A stretch of 8,420 bases of DNA from Fidelibacterota bacterium UBA2125 (GTDB taxonomy: Bacteria > Fidelibacterota > Marinisomatia > Marinisomatales > S15-B10): positions 1 through 8,420 of the forward strand of contig DCXX01000026.1 of the NCBI GenBank assembly GCA_002329125.1. Direction: 5' to 3'. Made by a program: the position numbers and the translations under genes. The number at the start of each line of letters is the position of its first letter. Position 1 is the stretch's first letter. Below the pieces are notes generated by a model, which did no database searches, had not been told where the DNA came from, and worked only from the letters and a program-made list of their open reading frames with translations. Positions 1 to 7,929 of this stretch are shown piece by piece.

Positions 1-70
1 TGTCTGATGTGGCGGAAGTCCGGAATGATTGAATTAATATTGTTCGAATAGTGCATCAGGTGTGGGTAAG

Positions 71-97
71 TTGCTACCGGTTACTTCCTTATAAAAT
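71..97 (+). promoter_or_regulatory. weak candidate promoter upstream of the TonB-dependent receptor gene
   Basis: An AT-rich stretch TATAAAAT at 90-97 resembles a -10 element, and TTGCTA at 71-76 resembles a -35 element. The spacing to the best -10 hexamer (TAAAAT, 92-97) is 15 nt, shorter than the ideal 17, so the match is poor. The Bacteroidota-type -7 motif (TAnnTTTG) was not found here. The position, about 55 nt before the start codon at 152, suits a promoter for the three-gene cluster, but the assignment is tentative. Confidence 0.2.
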
Positions 98-136
98 AGT
101 ACATACCAACTATTTCAGAATTTAGAACAGGAACAT

Positions 137-143
137 AAGGGGA
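137..143 (+). promoter_or_regulatory. Shine-Dalgarno site of the receptor gene
   Basis: The sequence AAGGGGA ends 8 nt before the ATG at 152, a normal spacing. This supports the start at 152 over a second in-frame ATG at 161 (codon 4), which would lie 17 nt from the site. Confidence 0.7.
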
Positions 144-151
144 AATATCAA

Positions 152-3100
152 ATGAAAACCATGAGAGTAATCACTTCTCTATTAGTCATGACGGCACTCA
201 TTTTTGCACAGGGTGGAAGAGGCAAGATACGAGGCGTCGTTACTGATCAGGAAACAGGCGAGGTGCTCGTAGGTGCGAACGTTACTATCGAGGGGACCTC
301 CCTTGGTGCGTCGACCGATTTGAACGGTGTGTATGTGGTACTGGCCATTCCCGCTGGTACGTACACGGTGCGAGTCGGCTACATTGGTTATCAGGAAGTT
401 GCACTTTCAAACATTCGCGTCAGTGAGAACCAGACCACGACCCAAGATTTCCAGCTCGCGCCCTCAGCAATTGAGGTGGATGCACTACAAATTGTTGCTG
501 ATCGTCCGCTTATTCAACGAAATACCACTAACACAGTCCGTATAACGTCACAAGAAGACATAGAGAACATGCCCGTTCGCGGACTGCAAAATCTTATTGC
601 CTTGGAGGCAGGTACTGTACTGCAGGATGGTGAATTGCACATCCGCGGTGGCCGGACAGGTGAGGTGGCCTATTTCATTGATGGTGTTTCAGCAATTAAC
701 CCAATGTTCAACAGTGAAAATGTTACAGTTATCCAAGAAGCGTTAGAAGAAGTTCAGATGCAGGCTGGTGGTTATACTGCAGAATTTGGAGGTGGGAACT
801 CAGGAATTGTACGTTCAACACTACGTAGCGGCGGCTCCCAAATCAAGGGATCAGTTGACTTTCGTACGGATGGGTTTGCGGACCCAGGTGAACAATTTCT
901 CGGAACGTCCTCCTATGGTTACTCAAATGGCGTGGTCACCTTGAGTGGTCCTGTAGTAACGCCTAAACTCAGGTTCTTTGTGGCTGGACAGTTTAATAAT
1001 ATGGACAACCGGAACCCGAGTTACGTAGTGCCTTTCGATACTAGAGATTTCATTGATCCAGTTACCGGCCAGGCACTGGGAACTCTTGATTCCTTAGGCT
1101 GGTTGCGTGATGACGGATATGAAGGGAGAGAGGCTGGTGAACCGCTTCCTGGTAATTCTCACATTGCCTATCTACTTAACCATCTTCCTGATTCCTGGAG
1201 AAAATCCAATATGTTTCAAGGAACCTTGACGTATGACCTGACGAACAGTATCAAATTACGTTTTACAGGAACCGTTGATGGCTCAGAAAATCCGGCATCG
1301 GGATCCACTTTTTATACGAACTTACAGAATTCGTACTTCAATGGTGATAGAACATCCATGGTATCAAGAGACCATACTATGTTGGGCTTCCGGGCCACCC
1401 ATATTTTGAGTGAGAAAACGTTTTATGAACTGGGCCTCTTCTACACTGCTCGGAATTACAAGAACTACGACAAGGATTTTGGCGACGACTGGAAGTCTTA
1501 TGCCGATAGTGTTGCAAACTTTGAAAAATTCGGGGCTACAGGATGGCGCAGCAGATATCTTGGTCCCGGATGGATCAGTACTATCAATAATTTTGAAATG
1601 GAACCACCCGGTTATCCGAACAATGGTTATTCAAAGAATAATCAAACTGACTTGGGTGCCTCTTTCGATTTTACCAGCCAGTTGAGGTCGAGGTGGGAGG
1701 TAAAAGTCGGTGGCCGATATGAGGCTTGGGAAATGCGTAGATTCTCTAGCGGGAATATCAGGCAGTGGTTACAAACTGAGTATGGTGTTACTGGGGACGA
1801 CCCATATCAATGGGAGTCTATATACGGGAGTGATTGGGAATATCAGCGGCAGGTGGAACTCTCAAAGGCAAGTGGTGCTACGTATTATGGATATGATATT
1901 GACGGTGAAGAGACAGATGAGTTTCCTTATGGTCCAAACACACCCCAGTTTGCCTCAGGTTACTTGCAGAACAAAATTGAGTACCCAGACCTTGTTATGA
2001 ACTTTGGACTACGGTTTGAATATATTGATAATCAATCTTTGAAGCCTGCAGATCCAGAGAAACCTGTGATGGACACTCAAAGGGACTGGCTTGATCCATC
2101 TGGTGTAGACAGGACAGAGCCCTATACTTATATTCTGCCCCGTTTCAACTTTTCATTCCCGGTGACGGACCGGACTGTGTTTTATGCTCAGTACGGTAAA
2201 TATATGCAGATGCCATCTTTGAACCAGGTTTATACGGGTTACACTCAGTTAAGTAATACAGTGAGCCCGATGACCCGATCACCCTATGGTTGGTGGGGTG
2301 GTGGCGCCGGATGGACCGCCAAACCAGAGGAAATTACCCAATATGAGTTGGGCCTCCGTATTTTGGTCAGCGAGAGTTTTGCCCTCACAACGACTGGATT
2401 CTATAAGAATTACAATAATCAACTTAGAATCGATGAGATCCGTGCCTCAGGCCTGCATCCAGAAGAAATTGCAGCAGGTGCCACACTTTTTGCCGGGAAT
2501 GTAAATGAGGACTTTAGCACCGTTAAAGGTGTGGAGTTGACTCTGGAGCTTAGACGCACCAAGCGTTTGGCAGCGAAGCTTAATTACACCCTGTCAGATA
2601 CCCGAGGAACAGGTGCAAGTTCTAGATCAGGGGATGTTGTAGTGAGCGACGTGGTTACGCGGTACCCGGTTCTCATGTTCCCGCTCGATTATCACCAGCC
2701 GCATCGCGGGACCGCCATGTTAGACTACCGCTTTGCCCAGGGTGAGGGTGGAATGTTACAAGGTGCTGGTGTGAATTTGCTAATGACTTTCAACAGCGGC
2801 CATGCATATACGAAGATTGTAGAACCGCAAGAATTGGGTCAGGCAGATCCCTGGGATATTGGTGTGCGAGCAACACGCGACCCGCGTGGGCGGCGACCGG
2901 CTGAGCCACTTAATCATTCTATGACACCCTGGAATTTCAATATTGACCTTAATTTGGATAAGGTGTTTTATCTTGGTGGAGTCTCAGTAGATGTATATAT
3001 GCATGTTTTGAATCTTCTTGACCGCAAGAACGTTACCAATGTCCATCCTACCACTGGAACGCCGGAAGATGACGGTTGGTTAAGAAGTGCACATGCCGTG

Positions 3101-3241
3101 TCGTTTAAAGAGATTCCTCAATACGAGGATTTTTACCGTGCCATCAATCTGGATAACCGCTGGGCCTGGCAGATGGCTTCGGGGAAAGATTTTTACGGAC
3201 TGCCCCGTCAGATTCGCTTCGGCGTAAGGGTGGATTTCTAA
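152..3241 (+). CDS. TonB-dependent outer-membrane receptor with N-terminal carboxypeptidase-regulatory-like domain
   Basis: This intact 1029-residue protein is a predicted outer-membrane beta-barrel receptor of the kind that imports bound ligands using TonB-ExbBD energy. Residues 1-19 form a signal peptide (hydrophobic LLVMTALIFA, cleavage probably near A19-Q20). Residues 24-102 are a carboxypeptidase-D regulatory-like beta-sandwich (GVVTDQETGE, then TDLNGVY and PAGTYTVRVGYIGYQ). Residues 106-116, with EVDALQIV, could be the TonB box. The plug follows from about 117, with the typical LHIRGGRTGEVAYFIDGVS at 162-180. The rest is barrel, with familiar strand motifs such as FYAQYGKYMQMPSLNQVY and ITQYELGLRI, ending in RFGVRVDF with the terminal phenylalanine expected for a Bam substrate. 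No cysteine is present. The size matches SusC-like receptors, but no SusD gene follows. Instead a T9SS-sorted protein lies 66 nt downstream, probably in the same operon. The ligand cannot be deduced. The family call is firm and the substrate unknown. Confidence 0.93.
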   Translation: MKTMRVITSLLVMTALIFAQGGRGKIRGVVTDQETGEVLVGANVTIEGTSLGASTDLNGVYVVLAIPAGTYTVRVGYIGYQEVALSNIRVSENQTTTQDFQLAPSAIEVDALQIVADRPLIQRNTTNTVRITSQEDIENMPVRGLQNLIALEAGTVLQDGELHIRGGRTGEVAYFIDGVSAINPMFNSENVTVIQEALEEVQMQAGGYTAEFGGGNSGIVRSTLRSGGSQIKGSVDFRTDGFADPGEQFLGTSSYGYSNGVVTLSGPVVTPKLRFFVAGQFNNMDNRNPSYVVPFDTRDFIDPVTGQALGTLDSLGWLRDDGYEGREAGEPLPGNSHIAYLLNHLPDSWRKSNMFQGTLTYDLTNSIKLRFTGTVDGSENPASGSTFYTNLQNSYFNGDRTSMVSRDHTMLGFRATHILSEKTFYELGLFYTARNYKNYDKDFGDDWKSYADSVANFEKFGATGWRSRYLGPGWISTINNFEMEPPGYPNNGYSKNNQTDLGASFDFTSQLRSRWEVKVGGRYEAWEMRRFSSGNIRQWLQTEYGVTGDDPYQWESIYGSDWEYQRQVELSKASGATYYGYDIDGEETDEFPYGPNTPQFASGYLQNKIEYPDLVMNFGLRFEYIDNQSLKPADPEKPVMDTQRDWLDPSGVDRTEPYTYILPRFNFSFPVTDRTVFYAQYGKYMQMPSLNQVYTGYTQLSNTVSPMTRSPYGWWGGGAGWTAKPEEITQYELGLRILVSESFALTTTGFYKNYNNQLRIDEIRASGLHPEEIAAGATLFAGNVNEDFSTVKGVELTLELRRTKRLAAKLNYTLSDTRGTGASSRSGDVVVSDVVTRYPVLMFPLDYHQPHRGTAMLDYRFAQGEGGMLQGAGVNLLMTFNSGHAYTKIVEPQELGQADPWDIGVRATRDPRGRRPAEPLNHSMTPWNFNIDLNLDKVFYLGGVSVDVYMHVLNLLDRKNVTNVHPTTGTPEDDGWLRSAHAVSFKEIPQYEDFYRAINLDNRWAWQMASGKDFYGLPRQIRFGVRVDF

Positions 3242-3272
3242 TACTTTGTTATTTTAATGACCGAATGAATGG

Positions 3273-3290
3273 TTTGAACTGAGGTTCGAA
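3273..3290 (+). other. small hairpin directly upstream of the ribosome-binding site
   Basis: TTTGAAC (3273-3279) and GTTCGAA (3284-3290) can pair over seven positions, including one G-T wobble, around a TGAG loop. It is followed by a run of A rather than T, so it is not an intrinsic terminator. It abuts the ribosome-binding site at 3292-3298, so it could influence translation or mRNA processing between the receptor and the downstream gene. A stem this short may also occur by chance. Confidence 0.3.
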
Positions 3291-3291
3291 A

Positions 3292-3298
3292 AAAGGAG
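3292..3298 (+). promoter_or_regulatory. Shine-Dalgarno site of the T9SS-sorted protein gene
   Basis: AAAGGAG ends 9 nt before the ATG at 3308 and is a near-consensus site. It fixes the start at 3308, which is also followed immediately by a good signal peptide. Confidence 0.75.
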
Positions 3299-3307
3299 TC
3301 ACAAACT

Positions 3308-6300
3308 ATGAGGAAAGTTACATTTTTGTCCTTCGTGGTACTTATTACTCTTCTAGTACCTATCGCTTCTGCTAAGGAGGCACCAAAGGATGTTTCAGTG
3401 CGGGAGAACGGACTGTTCAGCGGAGGAAGGGGCAACCCGCAATGGAGTCTGCTTAATATCAACAATCTCTGGTTCTGGCTTGAGAATAATGGCGAAGCGA
3501 ACCATTCTCCTAACGGTGACAACGGTACATACTTCCCGCGCGGCATGGTATGGGCTATTTACAAAGATGGTATGAAATGGGGTGGCTCGGCTTATCTGGA
3601 CGCTGCTCACACTGAACCGGCTCCTTATGGACAGACTATCCGAATTGGTGGAAGTGATTATGGTAATGGGACCTTACCGGGGCGGATTATCGGTTCCGGT
3701 GCAACAGCCGTCCGGCAAGACCCAGGTGATGATGATGTTCGAGTTTACAGGATTCGCCGCGACTATTATACTATGTCCCAAGGGGAATTGGATCTCGACG
3801 CAGCTGAAACTTATGAAAAGAGTTTAGGTTCGGCCACTGACGCAGAAGTGCAACTCGTTTATGATCGCTACGTGCTGGATTGGAATGAATGGCCCGTTGA
3901 CTACGGAGCGCCATATATCGATAGAAATGGAGACGGTGTTTACACTGCACCGCCCCCATTCAGTGCAACCTTCAACGCGGACAGTCTCATCAGCCAGGGT
4001 TACGATGAACCTGGAGTTGCTGGTGGAGATCCAAACTCGCCGGCAGATCAGGTACTCTGGAATGTTTATAATGATCTTGACAGGACCCGGACACTTGCCA
4101 TGGAAGGCTCTGAACCATTAGGTCTTGAAATTCAACGTACTGTATGGGGCTATAAACGTTCTGACGCGCTGGGAAACAGCTATTTCAAAAGGGTAAAGAT
4201 TATTAACAAGGGGGGCGTTGACGTTGGTGGGGATGGTACCACCCTAGGTAGTTTTTATATTGATAGTATGTATGTTGGCCAGTGGTCGGATCCGGATTTA
4301 GGTGCATATTCGGATGACCTTCTTGGATGCGACACCACGCTGGGTGTCGGCTATGTATATAATGGTAACCCCAGTGATTTTGAATATGCCAGGCATGGTC
4401 AGGTTGTGCCAGCAGCAGGGTACGATTTTCTGGCAGGTCCGATGGTTCCATCACCAGGTGATGTGGCAGTCTTTGATCTCAAGTATAAACAAGATTATAA
4501 GAATTTACCCATGACTGGTTTTTCATGGTTTTCCGCTGGTAGCCCCATCTCCGATCCGCCCAGTGATTATACGGGAGGACTGCGATGGCACAAAATGTTA
4601 CGTGGTTTCGCTCCAATAGATGGACCCGATCAATTTTATCCATTCCCTGAAGGGACGCCAGAGAGCTCATTTCCCTATGCCGGTGATCCTGTTACACAAA
4701 GTGGTATGGTGGATGGTTTGGGAAATGACTGGTCGTTTCCTATGGGTGACCGACGAATGTTTTTGGTCAGTGGACCGTTCTCTTTAAATCCCGGGGATAC
4801 TACGGAAGTTACTATAGGTTTTGTTGCTGGACAGGGGGCGGACAGGTATTCCAGCATTTCAGTTATGAAGTTCAACGACCGTTTCACTCAGTTGACTTAT
4901 GACGCGCTCTTCCAAGTTACAAAAGCGCCGGCCAGGCCAGATGTGCAGGTTACAGAGTTGGATGAAGAAATAATCGTGGAATGGAGCAGTAACCTGACGA
5001 AAGTCAATGAAGTAGAGAACACGGTTAGCGAACCTGGCAGCTATCGTTTCGAGGGATACAATGTATATCAGATGCCCAGAGGAAATTCCACTATTAGCGA
5101 TGCGAAACGCATTGTGACCTATGATCTTGCAAGCGATCCCACCGTTATTCTTGATGAGGGATTCGACGCTACGTCTGGACAGATTCTGCTTAAGCCTGTT
5201 CAATTTGGGTCCAACGTCGGTGTAAAGCGGTTCTTTGTCTTTGATCGAGATCATGTTAAAGACGTAGATAAACTGAACAACGGCCAGGAGTATTATATAG
5301 CTGTAACGGCATACTCGGCAGCATCGCAAGAGGGATATATCCCGGCATCTCTGGAGTCGTCTCCGGAGATCATCACCGTTATTCCACAAAAGCCGTTTGG
5401 AACAGTCTTTAATACCTCGTATGGTGATGTTCTCGATGTAGTACAGGCTGCGGGTCAGAGCGACGGTGTCATTATTCCCACAGTTGTTGATCCCGGAGCG
5501 AGTACGGGCTCTACATACGAGATTACTTTTACAGACTCTTCAGGGGGTGGCGTTGCGAACGTATATAAGATCACAAATACGACAGACAACGATGTCGTCT
5601 TGTCTGATCAGAAGAACTTTACCGGTGACAGTGATTACCCCCTCGCTGATGGTGTTTTCGTGCAGGTATCCGGCCCAGCTCTTGAAGGAAAAGATTGGGA
5701 TTACACCGCTGGATCGGGAACGGGAGATCGCTGGATCTCGGGAGCCGGAGGTGGTGAACTGTTATACGGAGGTGCCTATCTGGGCCCCAATTTCACCGGC
5801 TCTAATGTTCCACCGGCAAGTTACGTGCCGGTAGAGTTTCGATTGGGGAATGTCCTTGAGGGGACGACAGGGCCTGGTGAGGACTACACTGTGGATACAT
5901 CTCACCCAAATGCTTCAAAAGCGGCTACATATGCAACATGGGGTTTCGGGAATTTTACTGGTATTATTGATGTCCCTTTCTCAGCCTATGATATTAGTGA
6001 CCCAAGTAGCCCGCGGCAACTCAACATAGTTGTCAGGGACTATGATGGCAATTTAATGTGGGATATGCACTATGAGGGTGATGATGAAGGAGAAAATGCC
6101 CGGCCGTACAATTACACCTGGATTCTCGATTCAGATTATGATGAGGCTGCTTCATGGGATGCTGATACTGATGCCGAGGATTTCATGGGTCAGGTCGATG
6201 TAGATGGTGGGCCAGTCCTGTGGGCTCTCTGGTTAAAATCGCGTGGAAGTCGTCCGTTTTTCTCGGACGATGGCACATTGACGCTTATACCTAACTTGGT

Positions 6301-6700
6301 CATCACGACCAGTGATATTTACACCTTCGCCTCTCCAGCTCCAACAACAGGTGGAGGAGAGGAAAAAAACAGCGCGGAGCGGGTAAATGTATTTCCGAAC
6401 CCGTACTATGCTTTTAACCCTGCAGAGGTTACTCGTATGGCTAGATTTGTTACTTTTAATAATTTGCCGCCCAAAGCGACCGTTAGAATTTTTAATCTGG
6501 GCGGTCAGTTAGTGACAAAGCTTAGTAAAGACGACGAGACTCAGTTCTTGCAATGGGATCTACTAAACTTCCAGAACATTCCTGTGGCCAGCGGTATGTA
6601 CCTTGCACATATTGAAATGGTAATGCCTTCTGGTGGAGAGTTTACCAAGACACTGAAATTGGCAATCATTCAGGAGAAAGAGATGCTTGATATTTATTAA
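3308..6700 (+). CDS. large exported protein with C-terminal T9SS type A sorting domain and fibronectin III-like region
   Basis: This intact 1130-residue protein is probably exported by the Sec system and then across the outer membrane by type IX secretion. Residues 1-22 are a signal peptide (FVVLITLLVPIASA, cleavage before K23). Residues 41-93 contain a Gly/Trp-rich segment (GTYFPRG, then YKDGMKWGG) of a style recurring in large FCB surface proteins. DRNGDG at 205-210 is a calcium-binding-type DxNxDG loop. A fibronectin III-like region spans about 543-692 (VQVTELDEEIIVEW to YYIAVTAYS). A beta-rich region I do not recognise follows, with a highly acidic stretch at 941-968. After a Gly/Thr linker, residues about 1026-1130 form the sorting domain (VFPNPYY, then VRIFNLGGQLV and VASGMYLAHIEM). 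There is a single cysteine, C341. No catalytic motif was recognised, so it may be structural, adhesive or ligand-binding. It sits between a TonB receptor and a PorV-like gene, probably in one operon. The sorting-domain call is strong and the function unknown. Confidence 0.9.
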   Translation: MRKVTFLSFVVLITLLVPIASAKEAPKDVSVRENGLFSGGRGNPQWSLLNINNLWFWLENNGEANHSPNGDNGTYFPRGMVWAIYKDGMKWGGSAYLDAAHTEPAPYGQTIRIGGSDYGNGTLPGRIIGSGATAVRQDPGDDDVRVYRIRRDYYTMSQGELDLDAAETYEKSLGSATDAEVQLVYDRYVLDWNEWPVDYGAPYIDRNGDGVYTAPPPFSATFNADSLISQGYDEPGVAGGDPNSPADQVLWNVYNDLDRTRTLAMEGSEPLGLEIQRTVWGYKRSDALGNSYFKRVKIINKGGVDVGGDGTTLGSFYIDSMYVGQWSDPDLGAYSDDLLGCDTTLGVGYVYNGNPSDFEYARHGQVVPAAGYDFLAGPMVPSPGDVAVFDLKYKQDYKNLPMTGFSWFSAGSPISDPPSDYTGGLRWHKMLRGFAPIDGPDQFYPFPEGTPESSFPYAGDPVTQSGMVDGLGNDWSFPMGDRRMFLVSGPFSLNPGDTTEVTIGFVAGQGADRYSSISVMKFNDRFTQLTYDALFQVTKAPARPDVQVTELDEEIIVEWSSNLTKVNEVENTVSEPGSYRFEGYNVYQMPRGNSTISDAKRIVTYDLASDPTVILDEGFDATSGQILLKPVQFGSNVGVKRFFVFDRDHVKDVDKLNNGQEYYIAVTAYSAASQEGYIPASLESSPEIITVIPQKPFGTVFNTSYGDVLDVVQAAGQSDGVIIPTVVDPGASTGSTYEITFTDSSGGGVANVYKITNTTDNDVVLSDQKNFTGDSDYPLADGVFVQVSGPALEGKDWDYTAGSGTGDRWISGAGGGELLYGGAYLGPNFTGSNVPPASYVPVEFRLGNVLEGTTGPGEDYTVDTSHPNASKAATYATWGFGNFTGIIDVPFSAYDISDPSSPRQLNIVVRDYDGNLMWDMHYEGDDEGENARPYNYTWILDSDYDEAASWDADTDAEDFMGQVDVDGGPVLWALWLKSRGSRPFFSDDGTLTLIPNLVITTSDIYTFASPAPTTGGGEEKNSAERVNVFPNPYYAFNPAEVTRMARFVTFNNLPPKATVRIFNLGGQLVTKLSKDDETQFLQWDLLNFQNIPVASGMYLAHIEMVMPSGGEFTKTLKLAIIQEKEMLDIY

Positions 6701-6740
6701 TACCATGCTGAAGCGTCTTAAGATTTATCTAGAGAATTGA

Positions 6741-6747
6741 AAAGGAG
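6741..6747 (+). promoter_or_regulatory. Shine-Dalgarno site of the PorV/PorQ-family gene
   Basis: AAAGGAG ends 6 nt before the ATG at 6754, an ideal arrangement. It confirms the start, which opens directly into a signal peptide. The site lies in the 53-nt gap after the stop of the T9SS-sorted protein gene, consistent with translation from a shared transcript. Confidence 0.75.
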
Positions 6748-6753
6748 AGCACG

Positions 6754-7845
6754 ATGAAAAACAGATTTAGATTCCTTCCAGCGGTTTTCCTCTTGGCAAC
6801 GTTGGTTATGGTCAGTACCCTTGATGCGCAGGTGACCGAGGTTGGGAGGACCATGGACGAGGATCAGGATATCCAGAACAGAAGGATCGGCAGTGCATCT
6901 GCAACTGAGCTTTTGATCCCAGTTGGGGCTCGGGATATGGCCCTGGGAGGTGCGAGCATCGCAGTCACTCAAGGTGTTGAAGCCATTCACTGGAATCCCG
7001 CCGGTCTTGCTCGTCTTGGCAGTTCTGCCGAGGCACTCTTTTCCTCTTTGTCCTACCTTGCTGACATCAATCTAAACTACGGTGCTGTAGGGGCCTCCTT
7101 TGGCCGGTTAGGCGTAGTGGCTGTCAGCGTGAGATCCTTGGACTTTGGTGATATTCCCATGACTTCACATGACGATCCTGAAGGTGATGGAGGTAGAACA
7201 TTCTCACCTGCCTTTATTACAGCGGGACTGAGCTATGCTATAGCGTTCAGCGACCGGGCGAATGCTGGTGCCACCATTAAAGTAGTCTCTGAGAAAATGG
7301 GTAGGGTACAAGGCTCGGCAGTTGCCATGGATCTTGGTGTGCAATATCATTCCATCGGTGGGATCTCTGGTCTTGACATGGGTGTTGCCATGAAAAACTT
7401 CGGTCCCGAGGTTGCCTTTAAAGGTACTGGTCTATTGCGCAGAGCCACTTCCTCCGAAGGACGACGCGCGGAACAGTACTACAGTCTTGAACCAGCATCC
7501 TTTCAGTTACCATCCGTGGTCGAAATTGGCGCAACATACGACATGTCACTGGGTGAGGGTATGGGCTTGACCACTAGCGGTGCTTTTGTAAACAATAACT
7601 TGGCTCTCAATTCCTTCCGCGTAGGCAGTGAAGTTAGCATGAACGTTCAGAAGGCATCTTTGTTTGGTCGTGGTGGTATGGAGTTTGCCACAAAAGGTGA
7701 GATGGATGAGTATATTTTTGGTCCTACTGTAGGGTTTGGTTTAAACTACCAGGCGGCTGGGATCAACTTTATGCTGGATTATGCCTGGAGATCGGTCGAG
7801 TACTTTGATAATAACTCGGTTATTTCCTTAAGACTCGGATTCTAA
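6754..7845 (+). CDS. PorV/PorQ-family outer-membrane beta-barrel protein
   Basis: The 363-residue product matches the PorV/PorQ family (older name UPF0164), related to FadL-type barrels. In well-studied T9SS bacteria PorV binds sorting domains of cargo and shuttles cargo from the translocon to the attachment complex. Residues 1 to about 26 are a signal peptide (VFLLATLVMVSTLDAQ). The diagnostic N-terminal block follows at about 46-87: SASATELLIPVGARDMALGG, then WNPAGLARL. The remainder alternates in barrel-like beta strands (for example NLNYGAVGASFGRLGVVAVSVRSLDF) and ends in ISLRLGF, with a C-terminal phenylalanine suited to Bam assembly. It has no cysteine. Its place directly after a T9SS-sorted protein suggests a cognate shuttle or partner. 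The family has many paralogs per genome in FCB bacteria, and most are not proven PorV orthologs, so no gene symbol is given. The family call is strong and the exact role inferred. Confidence 0.88.
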   Translation: MKNRFRFLPAVFLLATLVMVSTLDAQVTEVGRTMDEDQDIQNRRIGSASATELLIPVGARDMALGGASIAVTQGVEAIHWNPAGLARLGSSAEALFSSLSYLADINLNYGAVGASFGRLGVVAVSVRSLDFGDIPMTSHDDPEGDGGRTFSPAFITAGLSYAIAFSDRANAGATIKVVSEKMGRVQGSAVAMDLGVQYHSIGGISGLDMGVAMKNFGPEVAFKGTGLLRRATSSEGRRAEQYYSLEPASFQLPSVVEIGATYDMSLGEGMGLTTSGAFVNNNLALNSFRVGSEVSMNVQKASLFGRGGMEFATKGEMDEYIFGPTVGFGLNYQAAGINFMLDYAWRSVEYFDNNSVISLRLGF

Positions 7846-7872
7846 GTCTCCAACTAGAGGTTATTTATGAGT

Positions 7873-7906
7873 GAAAAGCTGTCTCTTTAGAGGCAGCTTT
7901 TCTTTT
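7873..7906 (+). terminator. rho-independent terminator ending the three-gene cluster
   Basis: A 13-bp stem with one G-T wobble is formed by 7873-7885 (GAAAAGCTGTCTC) and 7890-7902 (GAGGCAGCTTTTC) around a TTTA loop, followed by TTTT at 7903-7906. It lies 27 nt after the stop of the PorV-like gene and before the next gene, so it marks the end of the probable operon. The U tract is short, but four A-U pairs near the stem base add to the usual pattern. Confidence 0.85.
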
Positions 7907-7929
7907 GTGACCTAGGCAAGCATACGCTT

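Noticed and set aside
1..51. Short open frames at the left edge, one ending with TAG at 49-51 and one ending with TGA at 30-32 (reading SDVAEVRND).
   Set aside because: Either could be the last codons of an upstream gene, but so few residues have no recognisable character, so no gene end can be assigned.
3238..3546. A 102-codon minus-strand open frame across the start of the T9SS-sorted protein gene.
   Set aside because: It overlaps the signal peptide region of a convincing gene antisense, and its product shows no family features.
4859..5389. A 176-codon minus-strand open frame opposite the T9SS-sorted protein gene.
   Set aside because: Its translation is rich in Cys, Arg and His, has no domain character, and lies wholly antisense to a well-supported gene.
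6716..6723. Palindrome TCTTAAGA in the gap before the PorV-like gene, considered as an operator or terminator.
   Set aside because: Eight bases without loop, T tract or a second copy is easily a chance occurrence.
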